From WRGA01 sp031553395 (GTDB taxonomy: Bacteria; Bacteroidota; Bacteroidia; Bacteroidales; WRGA01): a stretch of 64,000 nucleotides of DNA. The notes beneath the pieces are model-generated. The model saw only the letters and a list, made by a program, of their open reading frames with translations. It did not search any database and had not been told where the DNA came from. Below are positions 43,348-52,517 of the stretch, in pieces (positions within the stretch are counted from its first letter, which is position 1; each line of letters starts with the position of its first letter). The position numbers and the translations under genes were made by a program. The stretch is from assembly GCA_031553395.1 (NCBI GenBank), contig JAVBLR010000029.1, positions 35,563-99,562 of the forward strand. The letters are read 5' to 3'.

Positions 43348-43962
43348 TCAACCTTCCGATGTCTTCCGGTAACTTCCGATATCTTCCGTTACCTTCTTGC
43401 TTATTACTTTCTCAATCACTTCCGGAAAATATTTGTATTCCAATGCATGCACTTTTTCCGCAACATCGCCGGGAGTATCGCCGGGTAAAACATCGCATGT
43501 CGCTTGGAAAATGATTTTGCCTTCGTCGTAATTTTCATTTACATAATGTATTGTAATGCCCGATTTTTTTTCTCCTGATTCTACAACTGCCTGATGAACG
43601 TAATCTCCATACATCCCTTTTCCTCCAAACTTCGGCAATAGAGCCGGATGAATATTGATAATTGCATTGTGGAATTCTTTCAACAAATTGCTGGGTATTT
43701 TCAATAAAAAACCTGCAAGTACAACAAAATCAATTCCTTTTTCCTTTAATAAATCTAAAACATCATCTGTTTCATTAAATTGTTTTGCCGTAAAATAATA
43801 ACAAGGAATACCTAGTTTTTTTGCTCGCTCATGCACAAAAGCATCTTTTTTATTCGAAATAAACAGCGGAATTTCTACATTCTTGTTATCAAAAAAATAG
43901 TTAACGATGTTTTCGGCATTTGAGCCCGAACCCGAAGCCAAAATGGCAATTCTCTTCTTCAT
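43348..43962 (-). CDS. purN: Phosphoribosylglycinamide formyltransferase
   Basis: Transfers a formyl group from 10-formyl-tetrahydrofolate to GAR in purine synthesis. It is 204 residues. The N-terminus RIAILASGSGSNAENIVNYF is the substrate-binding loop. FVVLAGFLLKIPSNLL precedes the catalytic region NAIINIHPALLPKFGGKGMYG (Asn, His) with the Asp later in NYDEGKIIFQ. It is divergent from acpP. The C-terminal end is slightly longer than in E. coli. Confidence 0.96.
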   Translation of the reverse strand: MKKRIAILASGSGSNAENIVNYFFDNKNVEIPLFISNKKDAFVHERAKKLGIPCYYFTAKQFNETDDVLDLLKEKGIDFVVLAGFLLKIPSNLLKEFHNAIINIHPALLPKFGGKGMYGDYVHQAVVESGEKKSGITIHYVNENYDEGKIIFQATCDVLPGDTPGDVAEKVHALEYKYFPEVIEKVISKKVTEDIGSYRKTSEG

Positions 43963-44028
43963 ATATGGATATTTTTTTGCACAAAAGTTAGTGTAGTGTG
44001 CATAATTGGATTAATTTATGTACTAAAA

Positions 44029-44061
44029 TTTGCATTTATTCGGAAAAAATTCGTTCCTTTG
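44029..44061 (+). promoter_or_regulatory. Promoter of the acpP-fabF-rnc operon
   Basis: TTTG (44029-44032), a 21-bp gap and TTCCTTTG (44054-44061) fit the Bacteroidetes -33/-7 pattern, about 50 bp before acpP. Confidence 0.6.
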
Positions 44062-44113
44062 CAACGCAAAAATAAAGAAACTAATTTATTACTAATTCAA
44101 AAATTTAAAAATT

Positions 44114-44350
44114 ATGTCTGAAGTTGCATCAAAAGTAAAAGCTATCATTGTTGACAAATTAGGTGTAGAAGAGTCTGAAGTTACTCCAACAGCGAGCTTT
44201 ACTAACGATTTAGGAGCAGATTCATTGGATACTGTTGAAATGATTATGGAATTCGAAAAAGAATTCGGTATCCAAATTCCTGACGATCAGGCTGAGAAGA
44301 TTGCTACTGTAGGCGATGCTATCTCTTATATCGAAGCAAACGTTAAGTAA
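44114..44350 (+). CDS. acpP: Acyl carrier protein
   Basis: Carries growing acyl chains on a phosphopantetheine arm in fatty-acid synthesis. It is 78 residues, highly acidic, with the modification site DLGADSLDTVEMIMEFE (Ser of DSL near residue 38). It heads the operon acpP-fabF-rnc, 21 bp before fabF, an arrangement common in many bacteria. Confidence 0.98.
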   Translation: MSEVASKVKAIIVDKLGVEESEVTPTASFTNDLGADSLDTVEMIMEFEKEFGIQIPDDQAEKIATVGDAISYIEANVK

Positions 44351-44371
44351 TTCGATTTTTAATTTATTCTA

Positions 44372-45634
44372 ATGGAATTAAAAAGAGTTGTAGTAACAGG
44401 GTTAGGCGCAGTTTCTCCGCTGGGTGCCAATGTTGAGGAAACTTGGCAGAATGCACTTGCCGGAGTGAGTGGCGCCGGCCCCATTACTTTATTTGATGCC
44501 TCAAAATTCAAGACACAATTTGCGTGTGAAGTTAAAAACTTTGATCCGTTAAAATTCCTCGACCGTAAGGAAGCGCGAAAATATGACAGATACGCACAAT
44601 TAGCTCTTGCTTCGGCACTAGAGGGAGTAGCTGATTCAGGATTAGACTTGGAAAAGGAAAATCTTGATAAAATCGGTGTAATTTTTTCTGCCGGAATCGG
44701 AGGTATTAAAACATTTGAAGAAGAAGTAGGTTCATATTATACAAATATTGAAGCAGGCCCGCGTTTCAACCCGTTCTTTATTCCTAAAATGATTGCAGAT
44801 ATTGCAGCAGGGCATATTTCAATGATGTTTGGATTGCGTGGACCTAATATGAGTGCCGTTTCAGCTTGTGCTTCGTCAACCCATGCTTTGGGAGTTGCAT
44901 TCGATCTAATCCGTTTGGGTAAAGCAACTGCAATTGTAGCAGGAGGTGCAGAAGCTGCAATTTGTGCTTCGGGAGTTGGAGGATTTAATGCTATGCATGC
45001 ATTATCTACCCGCAATGATGATCCACAAGGTGCATCACGCCCATTTAGCAAGAGCCGCGATGGCTTTGTAATGGGAGAAGGCGGTGTTTGTTTGATTTTG
45101 GAGGAATTGGAACATGCCAAAGCTCGTGGAGCTAAAATATATGCTGAAATAGCAGGTGTTGGAATGTCAGCTGATGCTTACCATTTGACCGCTTCTCATC
45201 CGGAAGGATTAGGTGCCATTTTGGTTATGAACAATGCATTGGAAGATGCAGGAATGAAACCCGAAGATCTTGATTATGTAAACGTTCACGGAACGTCTAC
45301 GCCTGTTGGGGATATTTCGGAAGCAAAGGCAATTAAAGTTGTTTTTGGCGAACATGCATATAATCTGAATATCAGTTCAACCAAATCAATGACAGGACAT
45401 TTATTAGGAGCAGCCGGAGCAATTGAAGCAATGTTTTCGGTCCTTGCTGTAAAAAATAATATCATTCCACCAACAATCAATTTCCACGAAGGTGATGAAG
45501 ATCCTGAAGTAGATTATAAATTAAACTTCACATTCAACAAAGCACAAGAACGTACTGTAAATGCCGCTTTATCCAATACGTTTGGTTTTGGTGGACACAA
45601 TGCCAGCGTGATTGTGAAGAAATATGTTGGATGA
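44372..45634 (+). CDS. fabF: 3-oxoacyl-[ACP] synthase II
   Basis: Condenses malonyl-ACP with acyl-ACP in chain elongation. It is 420 residues. Catalytic Cys lies in MSAVSACASSTHALG (near 168), and the two His in VNVHGTSTPVGD (near 308) and STKSMTGHLLGAAGA (near 345). It ends FGFGGHNASVIVKKY, typical of FabF. It is second in the operon; its TGA stop overlaps the rnc ATG (ATGA), indicating translational coupling. Confidence 0.97.
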   Translation: MELKRVVVTGLGAVSPLGANVEETWQNALAGVSGAGPITLFDASKFKTQFACEVKNFDPLKFLDRKEARKYDRYAQLALASALEGVADSGLDLEKENLDKIGVIFSAGIGGIKTFEEEVGSYYTNIEAGPRFNPFFIPKMIADIAAGHISMMFGLRGPNMSAVSACASSTHALGVAFDLIRLGKATAIVAGGAEAAICASGVGGFNAMHALSTRNDDPQGASRPFSKSRDGFVMGEGGVCLILEELEHAKARGAKIYAEIAGVGMSADAYHLTASHPEGLGAILVMNNALEDAGMKPEDLDYVNVHGTSTPVGDISEAKAIKVVFGEHAYNLNISSTKSMTGHLLGAAGAIEAMFSVLAVKNNIIPPTINFHEGDEDPEVDYKLNFTFNKAQERTVNAALSNTFGFGGHNASVIVKKYVG

Positions 45635-46497
45635 CCGTGTTTGTAAAATTATATAAAAAGATAAGGTTTTTGGGACAACTTTCTCAAAAGCCTTATTTTT
45701 TATATTATCAAGCCTTAGGTTTTTATCCTAAGAATATAAAATTGTACGAAGAGGCTTTACTCCATAAATCTTCTTCGCATAGTGAAAAAGGTATCCGGAA
45801 TAACGAACGCCTTGAATTTTTGGGTGATGCAATATTAGATGCTATCGTTGCAGATATATTGTTTCATCAGTATAGGAAAAAAAGAGAAGGTTTCTTGACA
45901 AATACCCGTTCCAAAATTGTTCAGCGCGAAACATTGAATAAAATAGCGTTGGAAATGGGATTGGATAAACTGATTGTTTCTTCTCTAAGGTCAAATTCCC
46001 ATAATAATTATGTTTACGGAAATGCATTGGAAGCGTTGATTGGAGCGATATATCTGGATAAAGGCTACAAGAAATGCAAAAAATTTATTGAAAAAGAAAT
46101 ATTAGGAAGATTCTTAAATCTTGAACAAGTTGTACAAAAAGAAGTAAACTTCAAATCAAGATTAATCGAATGGAGCCAAAAGAAAAAAATCGATATCGAG
46201 TTTGAATTGATAGAATCATTTACGGATGATGATCATAATCCGGTTTTTCAAACTCGTATTATGGTTGGTGGATTATCTGCCGGAATTGGTATCGGTTATT
46301 CGAAAAAAGAATCTCAACAAAAAGCGGCAGAAACAGCTTTGAAAAAAGTAACCCATGATAAAAAGTTTTTGTCGGAAATCATGGAAAAGCAAAAAGAAGA
46401 AACATCGGAAGATAAAGATAATGAATGTTCTTTGACGAATATTATTCCTGAGTCGATTTCTGAAGAACAACTTTCCGAACAACAAATAAGCGTTTAA
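45631..46497 (+). CDS. rnc: Ribonuclease III
   Basis: Cuts double-stranded RNA in rRNA and mRNA processing. It is 288 residues, somewhat long. The signature NNERLEFLGDAILDAIVADI (near 58) holds the catalytic Glu/Asp, with the second set at EALIGAIYLDKGY. A double-stranded RNA-binding domain follows (VNFKSRLIEWSQKKKIDIEF to SKKESQQKAAETALKKV). The C-terminus carries an unusual 40-residue acidic, Ser/Glu-rich tail (QKEETSEDKDNECSL to EEQLSEQQISV). Confidence 0.96.
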   Translation: MTVFVKLYKKIRFLGQLSQKPYFLYYQALGFYPKNIKLYEEALLHKSSSHSEKGIRNNERLEFLGDAILDAIVADILFHQYRKKREGFLTNTRSKIVQRETLNKIALEMGLDKLIVSSLRSNSHNNYVYGNALEALIGAIYLDKGYKKCKKFIEKEILGRFLNLEQVVQKEVNFKSRLIEWSQKKKIDIEFELIESFTDDDHNPVFQTRIMVGGLSAGIGIGYSKKESQQKAAETALKKVTHDKKFLSEIMEKQKEETSEDKDNECSLTNIIPESISEEQLSEQQISV

Positions 46498-46606
46498 GTT
46501 ATAATATTCTACCAAAATAATTTTATTCAAATTCAAGAAGTTTATCTGAAGGTACTGACATTCTGATAAATTCCGGTATTTTCTTTCATTCCTGAAAATG
46601 CAATCG

Positions 46607-47257
46607 ATGATAACAACAAAAAATATTACGAAAAGCTTTGGGAGTTTACAGGTTCTTAAAGGGATCGATATCACAATAAGTAAGGGCGAAATTGTTGCAA
46701 TTGCCGGTCCGAGCGGTGCGGGCAAAACAACATTACTTCAAATTATCGGTACACTGGATAAACCTGATACCGGGGAAATAATCATCAATGATATCAATAC
46801 CCGAAAAATGAAAGAAAAGAATTTATCCTCTTTTCGCAATCAGAATATAGGATTTATCTTTCAGTTTCATCAATTACTTCCCGAATTTACAGCACTGGAA
46901 AATGTAATGATTCCGGCATTAATTGCTTCAATAAAAACAACCGAAGCCGAAAAGAAGGCAAAAGAATTATTGTCTTTTCTCAAACTGGAGGATAGGGTAG
47001 GGCATAAGCCAAATGAATTGTCAGGAGGTGAAAAACAGCGTGTTGCAGTTGCCCGTGCATTGATAAACAATCCTTGTGTAATTCTTGCAGATGAGCCGTC
47101 GGGAAGCCTTGATACAAAAAACAAGGAAGAACTGCATAACTTATTTTTCGAACTGAGGGACAAACTGGGGCAAACTTTTGTCATTGTAACGCACGACGAA
47201 GGATTAGCCCAACGTTCCGACCGGATTATCCACATGAAAGACGGGCGGGTGGTTTAA
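46607..47257 (+). CDS. lolD: LolD-type ABC transporter ATP-binding protein
   Basis: An ATPase of 216 residues from MITTKNITKSFGSLQVLKGI; an ATG three codons upstream (46598) is also possible. Walker A is AGPSGAGKTTLLQIIG, the Q-loop IGFIFQFHQLLPEFTALENV is typical of the LolD/MacB subfamily, the signature is LSGGEKQRVAVARAL and Walker B VILADEPSGSLD. LolD powers release of lipoproteins from the inner membrane to LolA. The permease is not in the window, so a MacB-like export role cannot be excluded. Convergent with the sensor gene, 17 bp apart. Confidence 0.88.
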   Translation: MITTKNITKSFGSLQVLKGIDITISKGEIVAIAGPSGAGKTTLLQIIGTLDKPDTGEIIINDINTRKMKEKNLSSFRNQNIGFIFQFHQLLPEFTALENVMIPALIASIKTTEAEKKAKELLSFLKLEDRVGHKPNELSGGEKQRVAVARALINNPCVILADEPSGSLDTKNKEELHNLFFELRDKLGQTFVIVTHDEGLAQRSDRIIHMKDGRVV

Positions 47258-47274
47258 GGCTAACTACCACTATT

Positions 47275-50200
47275 CTATTCAGCATTATCTTTCTTTTTTG
47301 TATATTTATCCTTGTATTCTGAAGGTGTCATCTCATATTTTTGCTTAAAGCAACGACTAAAATAACGCGGGTCGTTCATTCCTACCATATACGTAATTTG
47401 AGCAATAGTATATTCCCCGGATTCAATTAATTGAGCAGCACGTTTAATTCTCACTTCTTTTATAAATTCGATAGGTGCCAATCCGGTAATACTTTTCAGT
47501 TTTTTGAAGAATACAGTCCGACTCATTCTCATTTCCGAAACCAAATCATCCACTTTAAGGTCGATATTATCCATATTTTCCTCCATTATTTGCATAATCC
47601 GTTCCATAAAATCATGGTCGTATGGACTGATTTGTGGGAGAGATGGAGTTACTTCATAATGTCCCGATTCTTCAGATATATCAGATATTTGATTGATAAA
47701 TGTTTCCCGCCATTTAATTCGTTGTTGCAAAATATTTTCAATCCGGATTTCCAAGTGGGAAGCACTGAAAGGCTTGGTTATATAATCATCAGCTCCATAT
47801 TTTAATCCTTCCAGTTTACTGTCAATATCGGATTTGGCAGTTAATAAAATAATAGGAATATGGCTTGTTTCTATACCGGATTTTAATTGTTCTGTAACTT
47901 CTAATCCACTCATTCCCGGCATCATAATATCAGAGATAACAAAATCAGGAATTTCCCTTTGAGCAATTTCAAGACCAGTTTTGCCGTCACCGGCTTCTAG
48001 AATGTGATACTTTTTATTGAGAATTAAACGTAAGAAAGAACGAACTTCTTCATTATCTTCTATTATTAATAAAGTAGGAAGTAATAAGTTGTCATCGACG
48101 TCAATATCTTCAATGGTGTTATCATCTTTTTTATTGTTTTCGGTAATCGCTATATCTTTTGTTTTATCCGATTTTATTTCATTCGAATCTGATATATCTT
48201 TATTTTCAATACTTTGTCCGTCTTGAATGATAAAATCTACTGTTTTCGGATCAAAATGTTTAGTTCCTGTCAAGAAACCGACAGTAAATGTAGTGCCTAC
48301 TCCAACTTCACTTTCTACATGGATGGAGGCATTATGCATGTCTATCAACTCTTTACTGAGTGATAATCCGATTCCTGTACCAGGCTGGAATGAATCCAGT
48401 TTATTATCTGAAGATACAAATCTTTCAAATAAGGTTTTTAGTTTTTCTTTTGAAATACCTTTTCCTTGATCCTTAATTTCAATAGATATTTCTTTTTCGG
48501 TTCTTGTAAGTAGAACTTGGATGGATTTTCCCTGAGGCGTAAATTTAAAAGCATTTGACAAGATATTAAATATAATTTTTTCTACTTTATCTTTATCTGC
48601 CCAAATGGTTGCACCATCAGTTTGATCAATAATAGAAAAATCGATTTTGTGTTCATCCGCAACTTGAACAAAATTTTCGCAAACAGTTGAAACGAATGGC
48701 CCTAAAGGAAATTCTTCGACATGCATTTTCATCTTTTTATTCTGAATCTTACGAAAATCCAGAATTTGATTGATTAGCCGTAACATCCGGGAAGTGTTTT
48801 TCTGAACGGTTACAAGATGTGTACGCACATTCTCATTTATGCTTTCTTTTTCCAATATATATTCAACCGGAGCTGCAATAAGGGTTAACGGAGTGCGAAG
48901 TTCATGAGAAATATCAGTGAAAAAACGAAGTTTCATATTCGTTATTTTTTGTTCGATAGAAACTTTATTTTTCAACTGATAAATGGTGAATAAAATATAT
49001 ATAATGATGGAAAACAAAAGAATACCGGCAATAATATAAATCAATATTGCCCACGGAGTTTCCCAAAAAGAAGGAAGTATCGTAATGATAATACTCCGGT
49101 CATTGCTTACCCAAACACCTTCACTGTTTGTAGAGCGCACATGGAATACATAAGTACCATGTGGTAAATTGGTATAGGTAACGTTTCGTTGTTTTTGGGA
49201 ATAATTCCAGTTATCGTCGAATCCTTCTAATTTGTATGCATAATCTATATTTTCTGGTCCCCGGAAATCTAGTGCTGCGAACTCAATATTAAATACAATT
49301 TGTTTATGATTAAGAGTTATTTCTGAAGCTTCACTGATGTCCACCTTTAAAGGAGAATCTTCGGCTCCTACTACCACATCTTTTCCAAATAATTGAAACC
49401 GACTAAATACAATAGGTGGAATGTGATTGCTTTTTTTCATTTCATTTGGAGAAAATAAATAAAATCCGTTATCTGCTCCAAACATTAATTCTCCCGTATG
49501 GCTTTTTATAGTTGAAGCTTCGGAGAAATAATGACTGATAAAACCGTTAGTAGCACTAAAGTTCTCGAAAGTTCTTGTTTCTGGATCATATTTCGAAATA
49601 TCATTTTCGGTATTCATCCAAATATTTCCATCGTTATCTTCTACAAGGCTGATAATTACATCTGTAGATAATCCATCCTTTGTAGTTAACGTATTGAATC
49701 GAGGCTCATCTCCCGCTTTGAACGGATAGGAAAGAACATTCAATCCGCCTCCAAACACAGCAATATAAACATTGTCTTTAGAGCATATAATATAATGCAC
49801 ATCATTTCCACCCAAACTGTTTTTATCTCCCGGAATCCGTTTATAGTGGTAAAATTGAACATCTTCCAAGTTAGAGATAGTGCTGTTGAAAACCAATAAT
49901 CCATCTGTTGTTCCTACCCAAGCATTTCCATATTTATCGGTTGTAATGAATCTCGCTCTTTGATAATCGTTTACGGGATAATTTTTGAAATAATTCCGTC
50001 CGTTGTAAAAGATTTGTTCACCATTTTTTTCGATTAGGAGGTTTATTCCTCCGCCATATGTTGCAATCCAAATTCTTCCGGAAGCATCTTCATAAACGCT
50101 GTAGACATTGTCATTGCTCAAGCTGTAAATATTGTCATGATTGAACCGGAAATTCTGAAAAGTACATTCAAAATGATCACCATTTTTTTTCTTACTCAAT

Positions 50201-51789
50201 TTGAATAGTCCTAAACCCTTGCTACCCAGCCATATATTTTTGTTTTTATCTTGCATAATGGCATAAACCATGCCATCAAATTTATTTCCGGAAGGAGCAA
50301 TTTTACCCGATTGTGTAAGTATTCCTATTTTTTTCCGGTTAGCATCGAAAATATGCAATGTACCATCCTTTGTTGCTACCCACAAATAATTTTCATCATC
50401 TTCGAAGATTGCTCTTACTTCGTTTACCGAAAAGGCATCCGATTCGGGTTGAGGTTTTATCTTTTTGAAATTCTGTTCGATAAATGAAACTTTTTCCAAT
50501 TCTGCCGAATAAGTACACATCCAAAGGTTTCCTTGAAAATCGGAATAAGCACTATGCATCAAATTAGAAAATCGGCGGCTGGAACTTCCCGGTTCGTTGT
50601 AGAAAAAAGATAATTCCTTTTTATTCCGGTTATAATACGAGAATCCGCCACCACGAGGGTGTACCCACAGTACATTATTGATATCTTCAAAAATAAAAAA
50701 GTTGGGTAATAACAAATACGGGCTTGTATTGTCGGTTTTCATTCTGAAAAAAGATACATCATTTGTTTTTGGATTGAAGTGTGCAACTCCATCACAATTT
50801 GGCTCCATCCAAACCTCTCCGCTTCGATCTATATAGGTAGAAACAAAACCCTGACAATGAAGTTGAGGAGTATTATATTGATTGAATGTCTGAATATCTC
50901 CTGTATTCTCATCCAATATACAAAATCCGGATGCTGATGAAGCAATTAATATCCGGTTTGCAGAAATAGATTTAATACTTACAATGTTTGATTCAAGCGG
51001 AAGCTGCAACAATGTCAAAGACGCATCTTTTTTGTTGTAACGCCATATTTTTCCTTCATTTGAGCCAAAAAGTAATTCGGTATTATTCTCGAGTACAGAA
51101 AAGAATGGACGGGTAAAATTTTGACGGGCTTCATTAGGTTCGGCCAATAAAACAGTAGATTTTTGTTCATTAATAGGAAGACAAACTAGTCCATTACTGG
51201 TAAGCAGCCAATGATTTTTCTCTTTATCAATATGAATGGAATTAACTGAATTTGAAGGCAATTTCCCGTTTTCTTTCGAATAATATGTAATAGATAACTC
51301 ATTACTTATTGAGTCTGTAGTTGCTTTAAAACAACCACTTTCTTGTGTTAATAGCCAGATTTCTTTTTTATTAAGGATAGTTATTTTTGTAATTTGAGAT
51401 TTGAAAGAGGAAAATTCCGGGTAAAACTGTGGAGCCCTCAGAAATTGTTCGGTGCGGGGATTAAATCGGTGGACAGAGCCATCATAAGTGAGAATCCAGA
51501 TAAAGCCGTATGCATCTTCTTTAATATCTGTTATTCTGTTGGATACTAGACCATTGTAGTCTCCCGGACGAGATTTGTATGTTTTAAACCGGTATCCGTC
51601 GAATTTATTCAAACCATCCCATGTGCCAAACCACATAAATCCCTTTTGGTCTTGCAGCATGCACATAACAATGTTCTCAGACAGGCCGTCCTCTCCCGAA
51701 TAATGCTGGAAATTACATAAAGGTTGTGATAGAACTCCTGAAATAACAAAGGCATTGATTGTAACGAAGAATAGTAAAATTTTTTTCAT
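47275..51789 (-). CDS. Hybrid two-component sensor/regulator (HTCS)
   Basis: A 1504-residue one-protein signalling system. I start at MKKILLFFVTINAFV (signal peptide). Two seven-bladed propellers of Reg_prop repeats make the periplasmic sensor (LCNFQHYSGEDGLSEN, IWILTYDGSVHRF, GRIWIATYGGGIN). A Y_Y_Y domain and a membrane helix (about 914-938) follow. The kinase has DISHELRTPL near 961 and GTGIGLSLSKEL; the receiver has VISDIMMPGMSG near 1284; a C-terminal AraC domain ends it (about 1390-1500). Such proteins usually sense glycans and switch on a neighbouring utilisation locus. No SusC/D genes are in this window, so its target is elsewhere. Confidence 0.95.
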   Translation of the reverse strand: MKKILLFFVTINAFVISGVLSQPLCNFQHYSGEDGLSENIVMCMLQDQKGFMWFGTWDGLNKFDGYRFKTYKSRPGDYNGLVSNRITDIKEDAYGFIWILTYDGSVHRFNPRTEQFLRAPQFYPEFSSFKSQITKITILNKKEIWLLTQESGCFKATTDSISNELSITYYSKENGKLPSNSVNSIHIDKEKNHWLLTSNGLVCLPINEQKSTVLLAEPNEARQNFTRPFFSVLENNTELLFGSNEGKIWRYNKKDASLTLLQLPLESNIVSIKSISANRILIASSASGFCILDENTGDIQTFNQYNTPQLHCQGFVSTYIDRSGEVWMEPNCDGVAHFNPKTNDVSFFRMKTDNTSPYLLLPNFFIFEDINNVLWVHPRGGGFSYYNRNKKELSFFYNEPGSSSRRFSNLMHSAYSDFQGNLWMCTYSAELEKVSFIEQNFKKIKPQPESDAFSVNEVRAIFEDDENYLWVATKDGTLHIFDANRKKIGILTQSGKIAPSGNKFDGMVYAIMQDKNKNIWLGSKGLGLFKLSKKKNGDHFECTFQNFRFNHDNIYSLSNDNVYSVYEDASGRIWIATYGGGINLLIEKNGEQIFYNGRNYFKNYPVNDYQRARFITTDKYGNAWVGTTDGLLVFNSTISNLEDVQFYHYKRIPGDKNSLGGNDVHYIICSKDNVYIAVFGGGLNVLSYPFKAGDEPRFNTLTTKDGLSTDVIISLVEDNDGNIWMNTENDISKYDPETRTFENFSATNGFISHYFSEASTIKSHTGELMFGADNGFYLFSPNEMKKSNHIPPIVFSRFQLFGKDVVVGAEDSPLKVDISEASEITLNHKQIVFNIEFAALDFRGPENIDYAYKLEGFDDNWNYSQKQRNVTYTNLPHGTYVFHVRSTNSEGVWVSNDRSIIITILPSFWETPWAILIYIIAGILLFSIIIYILFTIYQLKNKVSIEQKITNMKLRFFTDISHELRTPLTLIAAPVEYILEKESINENVRTHLVTVQKNTSRMLRLINQILDFRKIQNKKMKMHVEEFPLGPFVSTVCENFVQVADEHKIDFSIIDQTDGATIWADKDKVEKIIFNILSNAFKFTPQGKSIQVLLTRTEKEISIEIKDQGKGISKEKLKTLFERFVSSDNKLDSFQPGTGIGLSLSKELIDMHNASIHVESEVGVGTTFTVGFLTGTKHFDPKTVDFIIQDGQSIENKDISDSNEIKSDKTKDIAITENNKKDDNTIEDIDVDDNLLLPTLLIIEDNEEVRSFLRLILNKKYHILEAGDGKTGLEIAQREIPDFVISDIMMPGMSGLEVTEQLKSGIETSHIPIILLTAKSDIDSKLEGLKYGADDYITKPFSASHLEIRIENILQQRIKWRETFINQISDISEESGHYEVTPSLPQISPYDHDFMERIMQIMEENMDNIDLKVDDLVSEMRMSRTVFFKKLKSITGLAPIEFIKEVRIKRAAQLIESGEYTIAQITYMVGMNDPRYFSRCFKQKYEMTPSEYKDKYTKKKDNAE

Positions 51790-51839
51790 GGCATTAAATC
51801 TCTTGAACACAATACAAATATATGTTTTTTAAGAATATA

Positions 51840-51872
51840 AAAAGCCGAAAGAGTTAATTTTCTTTCGGCTTT
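51840..51872 (-). terminator. dut terminator
   Basis: AAAGCCGAAAG / CTTTCGGCTTT hairpin with a 10-base loop and A/T flanks, about 33 bp past the dut stop and just before the HTCS start. Confidence 0.8.
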
Positions 51873-51904
51873 TACATCTTTTTTGTAATGATTAGTTCAA
51901 TACA

Positions 51905-52339
51905 TTATTTTTTTCCGGTATGTCCGAATCCACCTTCTCCACGAACAGTTTCGTTTAAAACTTCGGCTTCGACCCAATTGACCTGAGCATGAGCTGCAAC
52001 AACCATTTGGCAAATTCGTTCACCATCCTGAATAGCAAATTCTTCATTTGATAGATTGACTAATATAATCCCAATTTCACCCCGGTAATCGGCATCTATG
52101 GTTCCCGGCGAATTTAATACTCCAATTCCGTGTTTAAGAGCTAGTCCGCTACGCGGGCGAATTTGAGCTTCATAACCTTCGGGTAATTCGATAAATAATC
52201 CGGTAGGAATTAATTTTCGTTCCAACGGTTTTAGAACAACAGCTTCATCCAGGTTTGCCCTTAAATCCATTCCTGCCGATAGATTGGTAGAGTAGGAGGG
52301 AAGAGGGTGTTTTGATTTATTGATAATTTTTACGTTCAC
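51905..52339 (-). CDS. dut: dUTP diphosphatase
   Basis: Hydrolyses dUTP to dUMP, keeping uracil out of DNA. It is 144 residues, a normal trimeric Dut. Motifs: AGMDLRANLDEAVVL (I), RPRSGLALKHGIGVLNSPGTIDADYRGEIGI (II and III), and the C-terminal arm RGEGGFGHTGKK. The start codon is GTG (minus strand 52339), giving MNVKIINKSKHPLPSYS. Upstream is the repeat element at 52348-52512. Confidence 0.96.
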   Translation of the reverse strand: MNVKIINKSKHPLPSYSTNLSAGMDLRANLDEAVVLKPLERKLIPTGLFIELPEGYEAQIRPRSGLALKHGIGVLNSPGTIDADYRGEIGIILVNLSNEEFAIQDGERICQMVVAAHAQVNWVEAEVLNETVRGEGGFGHTGKK

Positions 52340-52347
52340 GTTAATAT

Positions 52348-52512
52348 AATTAAGAATTAAAAGTTAAGAATTAAGAGTTCGAAAATTCAATGGAGCCAAT
52401 TAAGAATTAAAAGATTGTGAACTAAGAGAAAGCAAATCTGAATAAATAACGAGAAATATTAATAATTCCATCTGCTCAAAAATTCTTAATTCTTAACTTT
52501 TAATTCTTAATT
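52348..52512. repeat. MITE-like element with 29-bp terminal inverted repeats
   Basis: The first 29 bp (52348-52376, AATTAAGAATTAAAAGTTAA and nine more bases) recur as an exact inverted copy at 52484-52512. The element is 165 bp long, lacks an ORF, and lies between dut and the prfB stop. Related single blocks occur at about 52393, at 53632-53660 and at 61266-61299. Confidence 0.75.
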
Positions 52513-52517
52513 GAGAT

